64,000 bases of DNA from the NCBI GenBank assembly GCA_003611955.1, contig RAZE01000018.1:17082-81081 (forward strand), given 5' to 3'. The notes under the pieces were generated by a model. The model did not search any database and was not told the origin of the DNA. It was given only the letters and a program-made list of their open reading frames with translations. This document shows positions 34,746-43,712 of this stretch, piece after piece. The DNA comes from a bacterium 1XD8-76. GTDB lineage: Bacteria; Bacillota; Clostridia; Lachnospirales; Lachnospiraceae. The position numbers and the translations under genes were made by a program. Position 1 is the stretch's first letter. Every line of letters starts with the position of its first letter.

Positions 34746-35909
34746 ATGGCAGGAATTCAGTTATTTAAAGCAAAATATGAGGTTGAGGAGTGTTTGGCAG
34801 AAATCAGAGAATGCCTGGAAGTGGGATGGACCGGTTTGGGTTTTAAAACGGTACAATTTGAAGATGCATGGAAAAATTATACAGGGTTGCCGTTTGCACA
34901 TTATACAAATTCTTCAACGATAGGACTATATTTAGCGGTGGATATTTTGAAGGAGCAGTATAACTGGAATGATGATGATGAAATAATCACAACACCTATT
35001 ACGTTTATCTCAACTAACCATGCAATTGAAAAATCACATATGAAAGCTATATTTGCTGATGTGGATGATTCTTTGTGCCTTGACCCTAAATCAGTGAAGG
35101 AACGTATTACTGACAGGACTCGTGCTGTTATGTATGTGGGAATGGGCGGGAATATGGGTAACTATTATGATATAGTGAAGATTTGTGAGGAGAATGGTCT
35201 TAAACTCATATTGGATGCGGCACATATGGCAGGAACTAGGCATGGGGGGGTAATTCCAGGAAAAGAGGCGGAGGTTGTGGTTTATTCTTTCCAGGCAGTG
35301 AAAAACCTTCCTACGGCTGACAGCGGTATGATTTGCTTCAAGAGGGGAGAATTGGATGAAATAGTCAGAAAGAAAACATGGCTTGGAATTAATAAAGATA
35401 CATATCAAAGAACGACGAACAGCGGCAATTACAAATGGCGCTATGATGTTGAGTACGTCGGGGAAAAAGGGCATGGAAATTCTATCATGGCAGCGATAGG
35501 GCTGGTTCAGTTAAAGTATCTTGATCGGGATAATGCGTACAGGAGGCAGCTTGCCGGCTGGTATCGGGAAGGACTCAAATCTTGCGGCGACAAGGTTAAA
35601 ATGGTTCGTATAGAAGCGGGATGCGAAAGTTCATGTCATCTTTTTCAAATATGTGTGGATAAAAGGGATGAGCTTATGATGGCGCTGAATGCTGAAGAAA
35701 TATATCCCGGAGTTCATTATGCAAATAACATCAATTACAGGATGTATGATTATGCAAAAGGCACCTGTCCATATGCAGACTATGTTAGTGAGCATACGAT
35801 TTCGCTCCCTATGAATATGTATGTGACTTACGAAGATGTTCAGAGAATATGTGATATTATAAAGAAATTTGTCAGTGGAGAGAAAGGAACGAATGGAGCA
35901 TACATATAA
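34746..35909 (+). CDS. DegT/DnrJ/EryC1-family sugar aminotransferase
   Basis: 387 aa PLP enzyme. YTNSSTIGLYLAVDIL binds the cofactor phosphate, LILDAAHMAGT holds the ring-binding Asp, and SFQAVKNLPTADSG provides the Schiff-base Lys. It would aminate a 4-keto (or 3-keto) nucleotide sugar. Followed directly by two GNAT genes and a MaoC-type hydratase, it looks like the first enzyme of an N-acyl amino-sugar branch. GGAGGTAT precedes the ATG. A G7 tract (35244-35250) encodes HGGV in frame at this length; losing or gaining one G would truncate the protein about 170 residues in. Confidence 0.87.
   Translation: MAGIQLFKAKYEVEECLAEIRECLEVGWTGLGFKTVQFEDAWKNYTGLPFAHYTNSSTIGLYLAVDILKEQYNWNDDDEIITTPITFISTNHAIEKSHMKAIFADVDDSLCLDPKSVKERITDRTRAVMYVGMGGNMGNYYDIVKICEENGLKLILDAAHMAGTRHGGVIPGKEAEVVVYSFQAVKNLPTADSGMICFKRGELDEIVRKKTWLGINKDTYQRTTNSGNYKWRYDVEYVGEKGHGNSIMAAIGLVQLKYLDRDNAYRRQLAGWYREGLKSCGDKVKMVRIEAGCESSCHLFQICVDKRDELMMALNAEEIYPGVHYANNINYRMYDYAKGTCPYADYVSEHTISLPMNMYVTYEDVQRICDIIKKFVSGEKGTNGAYI
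35244..35250 (+). repeat. Poly-G tract (G7) in the sugar aminotransferase gene
   Basis: Seven G in an AT-rich gene, read as Gly-Gly within HGGVIP. At this length the gene is in frame. It is followed by TAATT, the same bases that follow the G7 of the GtrB-like gene at 53479. Confidence 0.8.
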
Positions 35910-36384
35910 AATAGAAAATAAAAATATTATATTAAGACCTATGACTGAAGAAGACAGTGAAAAATATCGTCAGCTCCGCAATATACCGGCTGTTAAGAAT
36001 TGTTTTTTTCAGTCGGAAGAGATTACAAAGAATGCACAGATGGAATGGTATAGAAACTATCTGTTAAAAGAGGGAGAATATATGTTTTCGATTAGGAATA
36101 AAGAGAATCTGTTTATAGGATGCCTTGGCATATACAATGTCGATAAAACGAATCAGAGCGCCGAGTTTGGTCGAATTGCAATATTGCCTGAATTTTGTAT
36201 GGGGGGGTATGGAACGGAAGCCACAAGTGCTGCAACGAAAGTTGCTAAATTTGATCTTGGATTAAAGAGATTGTTTTTATATGTAAAAAAGAGCAATGCC
36301 CCTGCTGTTAAAACGTATTTAAATGCCGGATTTGTCTTATCGCATGAAAGCGAAGGTGTTATTCAGATGACGTTCGACCTTTAA
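35893..36384 (+). CDS. GNAT-family N-acyltransferase (probable sugar N-acyltransferase)
   Basis: 163 aa from the ATG at 35893, with AGAAAGGA about 5 bases upstream, so it overlaps the aminotransferase gene by 17 bp. GNAT landmarks: NIILRPMTEEDSEKYRQLRN, AEFGRIAILPEF, and an acyl-CoA pyrophosphate loop MGGYGTEAT, then NAPAVKTYLNAGF. It is similar in length and order to PseH/RimJ-like sugar acetyltransferases. It probably acylates the amino sugar made by the preceding gene. The CoA loop is encoded by a G7 tract (36201-36207), so slippage would destroy the active site. Confidence 0.85.
   Translation: MEHTYKIENKNIILRPMTEEDSEKYRQLRNIPAVKNCFFQSEEITKNAQMEWYRNYLLKEGEYMFSIRNKENLFIGCLGIYNVDKTNQSAEFGRIAILPEFCMGGYGTEATSAATKVAKFDLGLKRLFLYVKKSNAPAVKTYLNAGFVLSHESEGVIQMTFDL
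36201..36207 (+). repeat. Poly-G tract (G7) in the GNAT acyltransferase gene
   Basis: Seven G encode the end of Met and two Gly of the MGGYGTEA acyl-CoA-binding loop. In frame at this length. It lies in AT-rich DNA and at a catalytically decisive place. Confidence 0.8.
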
Positions 36385-36432
36385 TACATCCAGGCTCCAG
36401 CTGGCAGCGGGTTTGCTGGATTGGAGGAATAA

Positions 36433-36978
36433 ATGAGACATTCACACAGATATGAATATGGCAGAGTAATTTTATCGCCGTTGGAAGAAAAGGATATTGA
36501 AGAGTTAAGGCAATTACGGAATAGACAAAAAGAATACTTCTTGACAAAAGGTGAGATCGGAGAAGAGGCACAGAAAAAATGGTATAAGCTATATTTGGAA
36601 AACGACAGTGATATTATGTTTAGAATATCGCATCGGGATAAGCCGGATATATTTTTGGGAGCCATTGCTGTATATAATATTGATTACGGCTCCAGGGTTG
36701 CCGAAGTCGGCAGAACGGTTGTGGATAAAGAAAAAAATGCGGAAGCGGGGATAGGACTTGATGCAACAAAGGGGATATGCTTATTCTCTTTTACAGTGCT
36801 CGGAATAGAGAAAATTGTTGCAACAATATTAAAAAGCAATGAAAGGATATTAAAGACCGACACAAGAGCCGGATTCTATATTTCTGGTGATGGCGGGGAC
36901 AATTCCTATGCGATAGAGATGACCAGGACATCTTTAAACCTTTTTGATAGATTGGATATCAGAGGTAACGGAAGATGA
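36433..36978 (+). CDS. Second GNAT-family N-acyltransferase
   Basis: 181 aa, a diverged relative of the preceding GNAT. RVILSPLEEKDIEELRQLRN and the AEVGRTVVDKEKNAEAGIGLDAT region correspond to the same folds. Its acyl-CoA loop is less canonical, and the C-terminal NERILKTDTRAGF replaces the usual N-xx-A-xx-xY-xx-GF. GGAGGAAT precedes the ATG. It overlaps the MaoC-like gene by 4 bp. It may acylate a second amine or use a different acyl-CoA. Confidence 0.78.
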   Translation: MRHSHRYEYGRVILSPLEEKDIEELRQLRNRQKEYFLTKGEIGEEAQKKWYKLYLENDSDIMFRISHRDKPDIFLGAIAVYNIDYGSRVAEVGRTVVDKEKNAEAGIGLDATKGICLFSFTVLGIEKIVATILKSNERILKTDTRAGFYISGDGGDNSYAIEMTRTSLNLFDRLDIRGNGR

Positions 36979-37379
36979 GGTTTGAGGTGGGAATGCAGGG
37001 CTCTTTTTCTAAAACGGTTTCTGAGTCTGATGTATATTTATTTGCAGGAATTACAGGCGATTTTAATCCTTTACACATTGACTTGACACAGGCTGAAAAT
37101 GGTCGATTCGGGAAAAGGATTGTACACGGTGTGTTGATTCTTGGCTTTATATCCACTGTAATAGGCACCCAAATACCCGGTAAGGGAACTATATATTTGG
37201 AACAGGACATTAAGTTTTTGGGGCCGGTGTATATTGGAGATACAATTACCGCTTTTGTAAAGATAAATGAAGTGCTTAATGAAGAAAAAAATATATTAAA
37301 ACTTGATACCTATGTGAAGAATCAACAGGGCGAAATCGTTTTAGATGGATTTGCTATTGTAATGGTCTCAAATTATTAG
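36975..37379 (+). CDS. MaoC-like (R)-specific enoyl-CoA hydratase
   Basis: 134 aa hot-dog-fold protein. The hydratase-2 motif is intact: AGITGDFNPLHID with Asp29 and His34, then GKRIVHGVLILGFIS. Such enzymes hydrate enoyl-CoA (for example crotonyl-CoA) to (R)-3-hydroxyacyl-CoA. It is coupled by ATGA to a GNAT gene in the middle of a glycan operon. The most economical idea is that it supplies a 3-hydroxyacyl-CoA for N-acylation of an amino sugar, as found on some bacterial glycans. That is inference; a sugar substrate is not excluded. Confidence 0.82.
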   Translation: MRFEVGMQGSFSKTVSESDVYLFAGITGDFNPLHIDLTQAENGRFGKRIVHGVLILGFISTVIGTQIPGKGTIYLEQDIKFLGPVYIGDTITAFVKINEVLNEEKNILKLDTYVKNQQGEIVLDGFAIVMVSNY

Positions 37380-37390
37380 ATGGAGAAGGT

Positions 37391-38392
37391 ATGGCGGAAA
37401 CAGTAAGAAATTCTTGTAAAATTTTAAAAAAAAGTGAGATAAAATATGTTTTTTGGAGCGTTGAATTTCCGCCAACATTTGCAATTTTAAAGTCACTGTT
37501 GACCAGCAATCAAATTGTTTATCTAAAAGGTCTGATTCCGGTTCAAAGATTAATTAGGGTTTATGAAGTTTCCTTTGTTTTTCATTTATTTGTGAAACTG
37601 TATATAAAAAACATAGTAAAGAAATCCGGGGTAATGACGGAAGATAACATAGTTTTTGTTTATACAAATCCATGGACGGAGTTTTTGCAGAGAAGCCATA
37701 TTCTTTCCTGGATAAAAAAGACGTATCCGAATTCAATGCATGTGGTATGGTTTTTAGATATTACTATTGCAAAAAAAATGGATATAGATTTTTTGAAAAG
37801 TGTGTATGATGAGTTATATGTTTATGATGAAGTTGAAGCAGCTAATATGCAGATCAGATTTTCAGAAGCAAGTTATTCAAAGAATTACGAAACTCCTTCT
37901 CATACAAACGAGATATATGATGTAACATATGTAGGGCAGGCAAAAGACAGGTTAAATGAAATTCATGATGTGTATAAAAGGCTCTCGGAATTGGGATTGA
38001 AGTGTAAATTCTTTATTGTAAATGCAAATGATGAAGAAAAAATAAAAGGAGAGGGTTTATTGTATTCTGATCACTTTTTGACGGAGGAGGAGTACTTTAA
38101 TGAATATATCTCTAAATCTAAATGTCTGTTAGAAATATCGAATCCCGGCACATGGGCTATAACCGCAAGGGTAAGAGAAGCAATACTTTATGAAAAAAAG
38201 CTATTGACGAACAATTTGAGCATTAAGAATTTTAAGTATTATAACAGTGAGAATATAATGGCTTATACAAGTGTAAATGAGATTAATCAACATTTTTTTA
38301 CTTCACCAGCTTGTGATTATGGCTATGAAGAGGAGTATGAGCCGTTGAAATTCCTGGATGAATTATATGTAGAATATTGTAAAAGGTTATAA
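37391..38392 (+). CDS. Putative GT-B-fold glycosyltransferase, unassigned family
   Basis: 333 aa with no membrane helix. I do not recognise the family with confidence. The layout is that of a GT-B protein: an N-terminal half with VVWFLDITIAKKM, a middle strand YDVTYVGQAKDRL, and a C-terminal half (CLLEISNPGTWAITARVREAI...KLLTNN) that recalls the nucleotide-sugar domain of CgeB/capsule transferases. GGAGAAGG precedes the ATG. It is followed by another unassigned transferase-like gene and the ABC flippase. Confidence 0.5.
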   Translation: MAETVRNSCKILKKSEIKYVFWSVEFPPTFAILKSLLTSNQIVYLKGLIPVQRLIRVYEVSFVFHLFVKLYIKNIVKKSGVMTEDNIVFVYTNPWTEFLQRSHILSWIKKTYPNSMHVVWFLDITIAKKMDIDFLKSVYDELYVYDEVEAANMQIRFSEASYSKNYETPSHTNEIYDVTYVGQAKDRLNEIHDVYKRLSELGLKCKFFIVNANDEEKIKGEGLLYSDHFLTEEEYFNEYISKSKCLLEISNPGTWAITARVREAILYEKKLLTNNLSIKNFKYYNSENIMAYTSVNEINQHFFTSPACDYGYEEEYEPLKFLDELYVEYCKRL

Positions 38393-38418
38393 AGGTATTG
38401 TTTTTTGAGGTGCTTGGA

Positions 38419-39732
38419 ATGAAAAAAACTGAGCTTAATGAGTTTTACGAAATACTGGATAGAATAAATGAAATACAATTATTGGGGTTAAGTGATTTTA
38501 GAATTGGTCAGGTTAATTCCCAAATGCTGTATATGCATTATATGGAAAACAGAGATACGATCCAATATAAACGTGATGTTGTTAAGAGGATCATATTTAG
38601 ATGTTTCACAAAATTATATAAAGTAGAGATTATGGGCAAGGCACAAACGGTGTTTTTTGTGGCAAGAAATAATTCGGCCTTTCGAAAGGATCATTTAGAA
38701 AATGTAAGAAAGGCAGCGAACTTGTTAAAAAACAGAGCGTTGGTGTACGGAACTGTTAATGAAGGTCATACTTTAAAAAGAATATATACTTTAGTTCTTC
38801 CTGTAATTTGGGCCGTTCAATTGCACAAGAAGATTAAGAGTTGGCTTTTGTGCTGGCAGATGTCATCAAATACATATTTTGATTATATTGACTATCTTGA
38901 ATTTAAAGAATATGAAAAGAATTATTATCCAAATGCAGAAGGCGTTGTTTTATTATCGGAAACGCATCCCGCCAGTCAATTTGTTGGACAATATTATAAA
39001 AACAAAGGCAATACCACAGTAGCCCTTATGCATTCGCTTATGTCAAAAGGCAATGTTGAGAGAATGCTTGTGTATAATTCTATATGTGATTATATCATTT
39101 CATATAGTGAATATGCTACAAAAATGGCGGAGTTAAGATTGTATGACAGATATAAAAAGGGCATTTATGAACTGGGTATGCTGCAATTCATAAACAGTAA
39201 ATTGGAGAAACGTAAGATTACAACTGTAAAACGAATTGGGGTGTTTTTAGATGGGATGTCCGGGAAGTCATTGCACTCCAATCTCAAAATGATACAGATA
39301 GCAATTGATTCGTTCCAGGATAAGGATGTAGAAATATTTGTGAAATGTCATCCTTCAGCAACATGTGAAGAGATTGACTTTTGGAAATCAAATATTGTTT
39401 CGGAGAGAGCTGTTAATTTTTATACAACAGAGGTGCTGAGCCTTGAATTGGAGAAAAGCACAGATGTGATGATTTTGAGAAATACAAATTGTTTTATGGA
39501 AGGAATTTATCAGTGTATACCAACGTTTATTTTCAATATGGAACCTGTTGATTTTAAAAATATTCCTGAAGATATATTTTTTTCATCGTCGGAGGAATTG
39601 TCAGGCCAGATTAAAAAAATCAGTACTGGAGAGATGGAAAGGGTTCTTGATAGATTGAGGGTATATTTATGTGGTAATGATAATCCGGAATTTTATTATA
39701 AATCATTTTTTGGTGACTTAGGATGGGAATAA
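38419..39732 (+). CDS. Putative GT-B transferase with HP motif (polysialyl/glycerophosphotransferase-like)
   Basis: 437 aa from the ATG at 38419 (GAGG 8 bases upstream). The C-terminal half has GVFLDGMSGKSLH, then VEIFVKCHPSATCEE and, further on, FFSSSEEL. An acidic-Gly motif, an HP motif and a Ser pair in this order occur in GT-B sialyltransferases and in CDP-glycerol and KpsS-like capsule transferases. Because the operon makes a CMP-nonulosonate, this is a candidate for the transferase that uses it. No membrane helix is evident. The family assignment is tentative. Confidence 0.5.
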   Translation: MKKTELNEFYEILDRINEIQLLGLSDFRIGQVNSQMLYMHYMENRDTIQYKRDVVKRIIFRCFTKLYKVEIMGKAQTVFFVARNNSAFRKDHLENVRKAANLLKNRALVYGTVNEGHTLKRIYTLVLPVIWAVQLHKKIKSWLLCWQMSSNTYFDYIDYLEFKEYEKNYYPNAEGVVLLSETHPASQFVGQYYKNKGNTTVALMHSLMSKGNVERMLVYNSICDYIISYSEYATKMAELRLYDRYKKGIYELGMLQFINSKLEKRKITTVKRIGVFLDGMSGKSLHSNLKMIQIAIDSFQDKDVEIFVKCHPSATCEEIDFWKSNIVSERAVNFYTTEVLSLELEKSTDVMILRNTNCFMEGIYQCIPTFIFNMEPVDFKNIPEDIFFSSSEELSGQIKKISTGEMERVLDRLRVYLCGNDNPEFYYKSFFGDLGWE

Positions 39733-39733
39733 A

Positions 39734-41488
39734 ATGTCAATATTTCGTGTAATAAAGAAGTTTAAGCTTATTCTTTCAACAGATCAGAAAAGTAAAATAA
39801 TAGTAATATCAGTATTGATGATCCTTGGAGGATTGTTGGAAACAATATCGGTATCCCTGGTGGTTCCGTTCATGAATTCTATTATGGAACCGTCAGAGAT
39901 GATGGAGAAATGGTATGTTCTTCGGCTGTGTGATTTTCTGAAACTGCAGAATGAACGTACCTTTTTGGTGTGCTTTGGAATTTTTCTTGCTGTTATATAT
40001 ATTTTGAAAAATATATATTTGATTATAGAAACAAGCATACAGTATCAATTTGTTTACAGGAACATGATAAAAATGTCCCAACGCTTGTTAGCTAACTATA
40101 TCAGCCGCCCTTATGAATTTTTTTTGAACGTCAATTCTGGTGAAATTCTCCGAATAATAAACACTGATACGCCATATACCTTTACGCTGCTTTCTACGCT
40201 GCTCAGTTTATTTACTGAATTGGTTGTTTCGGTTATGTTGATTGCTGCAGTATTTATTTTTGCTCCGGAGATCACTATGATTCTGGCGTTTATTCTTATT
40301 CTTTTGGTTATTGTTTTTAATTTTTGGTTTAAACCAATCCTCAGAGAGTCCGGTGTTATTCATCAGGAAGCGGGAACTGGAATGAATAAATGGCTGCTTC
40401 AGTCTATTCAGGGGATAAAGGAACTGAAGGTTATGAACAAGGAAAGTTTCTTCTTAAAAAATTATAATAATTATGGGGAAAAATATGTTGTTGCGGCAAA
40501 ACGGCACAATGTATTGGCATTAACGCCTAAGTTTGTTATTGAGGCTATTTGCATGGGCTCGATGTTTATTATTGTTTCACTGATTATTTATTTCGGTGCA
40601 GACATTGAATTGATAATGCCGATGTTAACTGCCGTGGTTATGGCGGCATTGCGTTTGCTGCCTTCTGTCAGCAGAATTTCAACAGCATTATCGGGTATAG
40701 CATTTAATGAACCGTTTCTTGATAAGCTGATTGAAAATCTGCAGGATATCGATGATAGCAGGCCGGATTCATTATTAGAGCGTAAAGGTGTGAGACAGAC
40801 GCAAAATCATTTTGAAATGAAGGATTCTATTATTTTTGATAATATATCATTCAGATACCCTAATACTGAGGAAAATGTATTAAATAAAGCATATTTGAAA
40901 ATAAACAAAGGTGAAGCGATTGGAATTGTTGGAGCATCCGGATCTGGTAAGACTACATCAGTAGATATTATGCTTGGGCTATTATATCCGCAGGAGGGCA
41001 ATATTTTAAAGGATGGCGAGGATATTTCTAATGATATAGATGGATGGCATGCACAAATTGGATATATTCCTCAGATGATTTTTATGATGGATGATTCTAT
41101 CAGGGAGAATGTTGCATTTGGCATTCCAAGCGAAAATATTGATGACGAAAAAGTGTGGAAGGCGTTAAAGGAAGCTTCGCTGGATTCATTTGTCAGGAGC
41201 CTTCCGGAGGGACTGGAAACACAGATCGGTGAAAGAGGAGTGAGACTATCAGGGGGACAGCGCCAGAGGATTGGGATAGCGAGGGCTCTGTATTCAAATC
41301 CGCAGATTCTGATCTTTGATGAAGCAACCTCTGCGCTTGATAACGAAACTGAGGCTACAATTATGGAGTCGATTCGAAAGCTGCAGGGATCGAGAACCAT
41401 GATCATCATCGCGCACAGGCTTTCTACAATTGAAACATGTGATTCCGTATATAGGGTAGAAAATGGGAAGATGATAAAGGAGAAATGA
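39734..41488 (+). CDS. ABC-transporter flippase, PglK/Wzk-like
   Basis: 584 aa half-transporter. Six helices (about residues 20-320) precede an ATPase domain with Walker A GASGSGKTT near 398, signature LSGGQRQRIGIARAL near 505, Walker B ILIFDEATSALD and the H-loop IIIAHRLST. PglK and related proteins flip lipid-linked oligosaccharides across the membrane. No Wzx-type flippase is visible in the window, so this is the likely flippase for locus B, in keeping with its PglE/C/D-like genes. It overlaps the following acyltransferase gene by ATGA. Confidence 0.87.
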   Translation: MSIFRVIKKFKLILSTDQKSKIIVISVLMILGGLLETISVSLVVPFMNSIMEPSEMMEKWYVLRLCDFLKLQNERTFLVCFGIFLAVIYILKNIYLIIETSIQYQFVYRNMIKMSQRLLANYISRPYEFFLNVNSGEILRIINTDTPYTFTLLSTLLSLFTELVVSVMLIAAVFIFAPEITMILAFILILLVIVFNFWFKPILRESGVIHQEAGTGMNKWLLQSIQGIKELKVMNKESFFLKNYNNYGEKYVVAAKRHNVLALTPKFVIEAICMGSMFIIVSLIIYFGADIELIMPMLTAVVMAALRLLPSVSRISTALSGIAFNEPFLDKLIENLQDIDDSRPDSLLERKGVRQTQNHFEMKDSIIFDNISFRYPNTEENVLNKAYLKINKGEAIGIVGASGSGKTTSVDIMLGLLYPQEGNILKDGEDISNDIDGWHAQIGYIPQMIFMMDDSIRENVAFGIPSENIDDEKVWKALKEASLDSFVRSLPEGLETQIGERGVRLSGGQRQRIGIARALYSNPQILIFDEATSALDNETEATIMESIRKLQGSRTMIIIAHRLSTIETCDSVYRVENGKMIKEK

Positions 41489-42552
41489 AAAAGGAAAGAA
41501 ATCATACTTTTGATGTAATTAAGGGCATTGCTATTCTTTTGATTCTTATCACTCATTCGAAATGGACAGCTGAAGAGAGACTGCTATATTTATTTCCATT
41601 CTGGGTGGAAATGGCAGTTCCTTTTTTTATGCTTATATCAGGATATTTCGGGGGGGTATCACTGAGCAAAAATTGTGAACTCAGAATATATCCCAAAGGT
41701 TTCATTTTGAACAGACTTATTCGATATACTGCGCCGTTTATTATATTTCTGATTGTTGAATTTATAATTGAGTCAATGAAAGGGCAGCAAATAACATTAC
41801 TATATATTGTCAAAATGATAGTACAAGGAGGAATTGGACCAGGAAGTTATTATTATCCTGTGATGGTGCAGTTTGTTTTTGTTATTCCTTTAATTTATAT
41901 TCTTGTTGAAAGATATGATTTTAGTGGACTTATAGTTTGTTTTATATTGAATGGGGTATTTGATTTTTTACAATGGGGCTATGCGTTTAGTGTAGACAGC
42001 TATAGATTGTTGATTTTCAGATATATTTTCTTGCTGGGATGCGGTGTTTTTTTCTTTAAGCATAGTGAGATGAGATTCAGCATGATTGCGGGAGGCATTG
42101 TAACTGTATCAGGAGGAATTTTCATTATAATAACACAGTATTCGGATGTGGTGATACCACTTTCAATTTACTGGACCGGGACAAGCTATCTGGCGGTACT
42201 TTTTATTATCCCATTTTTTAATTTTATCAGGAAGAAAAACATAATGTGTACTCCTGTTGAGTGTCTTGGTAAGTCCTCATATCATATATTCTTTGTTCAG
42301 GCGATCTATTTTAGATACTTTTATGAGACGCTGCTTTACAATGTAGGACATAGATCGATAATGTTGATAGTAACATTTCTGTCTTGTATTTCTGTCGGAG
42401 TATTGCTGGACATTATTGAATCGAAGCTGTCCGCTATGCTGGCCGCTCTATGCAATAGCTATAGCATGACAAGTGTGAAAAAACGATGCTTTAATGGTGC
42501 AGGAATTATCTCTGTGCTGGAAAAGTTTTTATTTGAAAATACGAACGATTAA
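41485..42552 (+). CDS. Acyltransferase family 3 membrane protein (glycan O-acetyltransferase)
   Basis: 355 aa, about ten helices. The family's N-terminal motif FDVIKGIAILLILITHS contains the essential His, and SGYFGG follows the second helix. Members of this family (OafA-like) O-acetylate surface glycans using cytoplasmic acetyl-CoA. Translation is coupled to the flippase gene. A G7 tract (41650-41656) encodes the FGGV after the second helix and is in frame here; slippage would truncate the protein at about residue 60. Confidence 0.85.
   Translation: MKKERNHTFDVIKGIAILLILITHSKWTAEERLLYLFPFWVEMAVPFFMLISGYFGGVSLSKNCELRIYPKGFILNRLIRYTAPFIIFLIVEFIIESMKGQQITLLYIVKMIVQGGIGPGSYYYPVMVQFVFVIPLIYILVERYDFSGLIVCFILNGVFDFLQWGYAFSVDSYRLLIFRYIFLLGCGVFFFKHSEMRFSMIAGGIVTVSGGIFIIITQYSDVVIPLSIYWTGTSYLAVLFIIPFFNFIRKKNIMCTPVECLGKSSYHIFFVQAIYFRYFYETLLYNVGHRSIMLIVTFLSCISVGVLLDIIESKLSAMLAALCNSYSMTSVKKRCFNGAGIISVLEKFLFENTND
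41650..41656 (+). repeat. Poly-G tract (G7) in the acyltransferase-3 gene
   Basis: Seven G encode Gly-Gly of SGYFGGV near the N-terminus. In frame at this length. O-acetyltransferase genes are classical phase-variable loci in other bacteria, which gives this tract extra interest. Confidence 0.8.
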
Positions 42553-42605
42553 TGCCAATGATGCGGACAGGTGTTTATGGAAAGAAGTGATAAGGTACTA
42601 TATTA

Positions 42606-43652
42606 ATGGAAAATATGCAAATGTTTATAGGTAGAGATACAATTTCTGTTTCTGAGGCGATGCAGAGAATTGATAGAAATTCTTACGGGATTCTGTTTTT
42701 GGAAGATGCGGCAGGAAAAATGATTGCCAGTATTACTGATGGCGACATCAGGCGATACCTGTTAGCCGGGGGAAAAATGAATGACGATGCATTTGACGCG
42801 GCGAATCACGAACCAAGATATGCAGGAAGCTTTGAGGAAGCGGGTATGTTATATCATAAGCGTGATTATGTTATTATTCCAATTATAGATGAGAATCATA
42901 TAATAATGGATTTATATTTCGGAGATGGCAGTGCACGAATAAAAAAAAGAAACGCTATCAATATTCCGGTTGTTATCAATGCAGGAGGGAAGGGGACACG
43001 TCTGGACCCATTTACACGAATACTTCCAAAGCCTTTAATCCCTGTTGGCGAACTCCCGATTATAGAATTGATCATGAGGGAATATCAAAGTTATGATTGC
43101 GGTGATTTTCACATTATTGTGAACTATAAACGCGATTTGATGAAGGCATACTTTCATGATAATGATAATAAGTATAACATCACTTGGTATGATGAGGAAG
43201 TACCGTTAGGAACTGGAGGAGGGCTGTCGCTGCTGCGGGGGGTATTTGATTCGACTTTTTTCTTTACGAATTGCGATGCGCTGCTTACCAGTGATTATGA
43301 AGCGATGCTGCAATTCCATAAGCAAAATAATAATATAATAACGATGGTGTGTGCATACAAGAATTTAAATATTCCGTATGGAGTTGTTGAAATGAGAGAG
43401 GGGGGCATTATAGAAAACTTAAAGGAAAAACCTTTAATGTCTTTTCTTGCGAATACGGGTATTTATATCGTAGAGCCTGAAGTGATCGATGAAATATCCG
43501 ACGGAGAGTGTGTTGGATTTCCTGATATTGTTGAAAGGGAAAAGCAAAAGGGGAGGAAAGTGGCAGTGTTTCCAGTTAGTGAAAATGATTGGATGGATAT
43601 GGGGCAACTCCCTGAACTTGAGAAAATGCGACACAGGTTATTCGGTGAATAA
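42606..43652 (+). CDS. CBS-domain sugar nucleotidyltransferase (PtmE-like)
   Basis: 348 aa. Two CBS-like repeats (about 5-115) precede a nucleotidyltransferase domain with VINAGGKGTRLDPFTRILPKPLI and VPLGTGGGLSLL, then FTNCDALLTSDYE. This architecture is that of Campylobacter PtmE, which makes GDP-glucosamine in the legionaminic acid route. The gene opens a block that leads to NeuB/NeuC/NeuA-like enzymes, which fits. GMP- versus UMP- or CMP-sugar specificity cannot be read from sequence. Confidence 0.78.
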   Translation: MENMQMFIGRDTISVSEAMQRIDRNSYGILFLEDAAGKMIASITDGDIRRYLLAGGKMNDDAFDAANHEPRYAGSFEEAGMLYHKRDYVIIPIIDENHIIMDLYFGDGSARIKKRNAINIPVVINAGGKGTRLDPFTRILPKPLIPVGELPIIELIMREYQSYDCGDFHIIVNYKRDLMKAYFHDNDNKYNITWYDEEVPLGTGGGLSLLRGVFDSTFFFTNCDALLTSDYEAMLQFHKQNNNIITMVCAYKNLNIPYGVVEMREGGIIENLKEKPLMSFLANTGIYIVEPEVIDEISDGECVGFPDIVEREKQKGRKVAVFPVSENDWMDMGQLPELEKMRHRLFGE

Positions 43653-43712
43653 AACATATAGTTTTTAGAATGAATAATCACAATGGATTCTAAAAGAAGG
43701 AGAAATAAGAAA

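Noticed and set aside
36385..36432. TCCAGC...GCTGGA stem between the two GNAT genes as a terminator
   Set aside because: Only 6 bp with a 13-nt loop and no T-run; more likely chance inside an operon.
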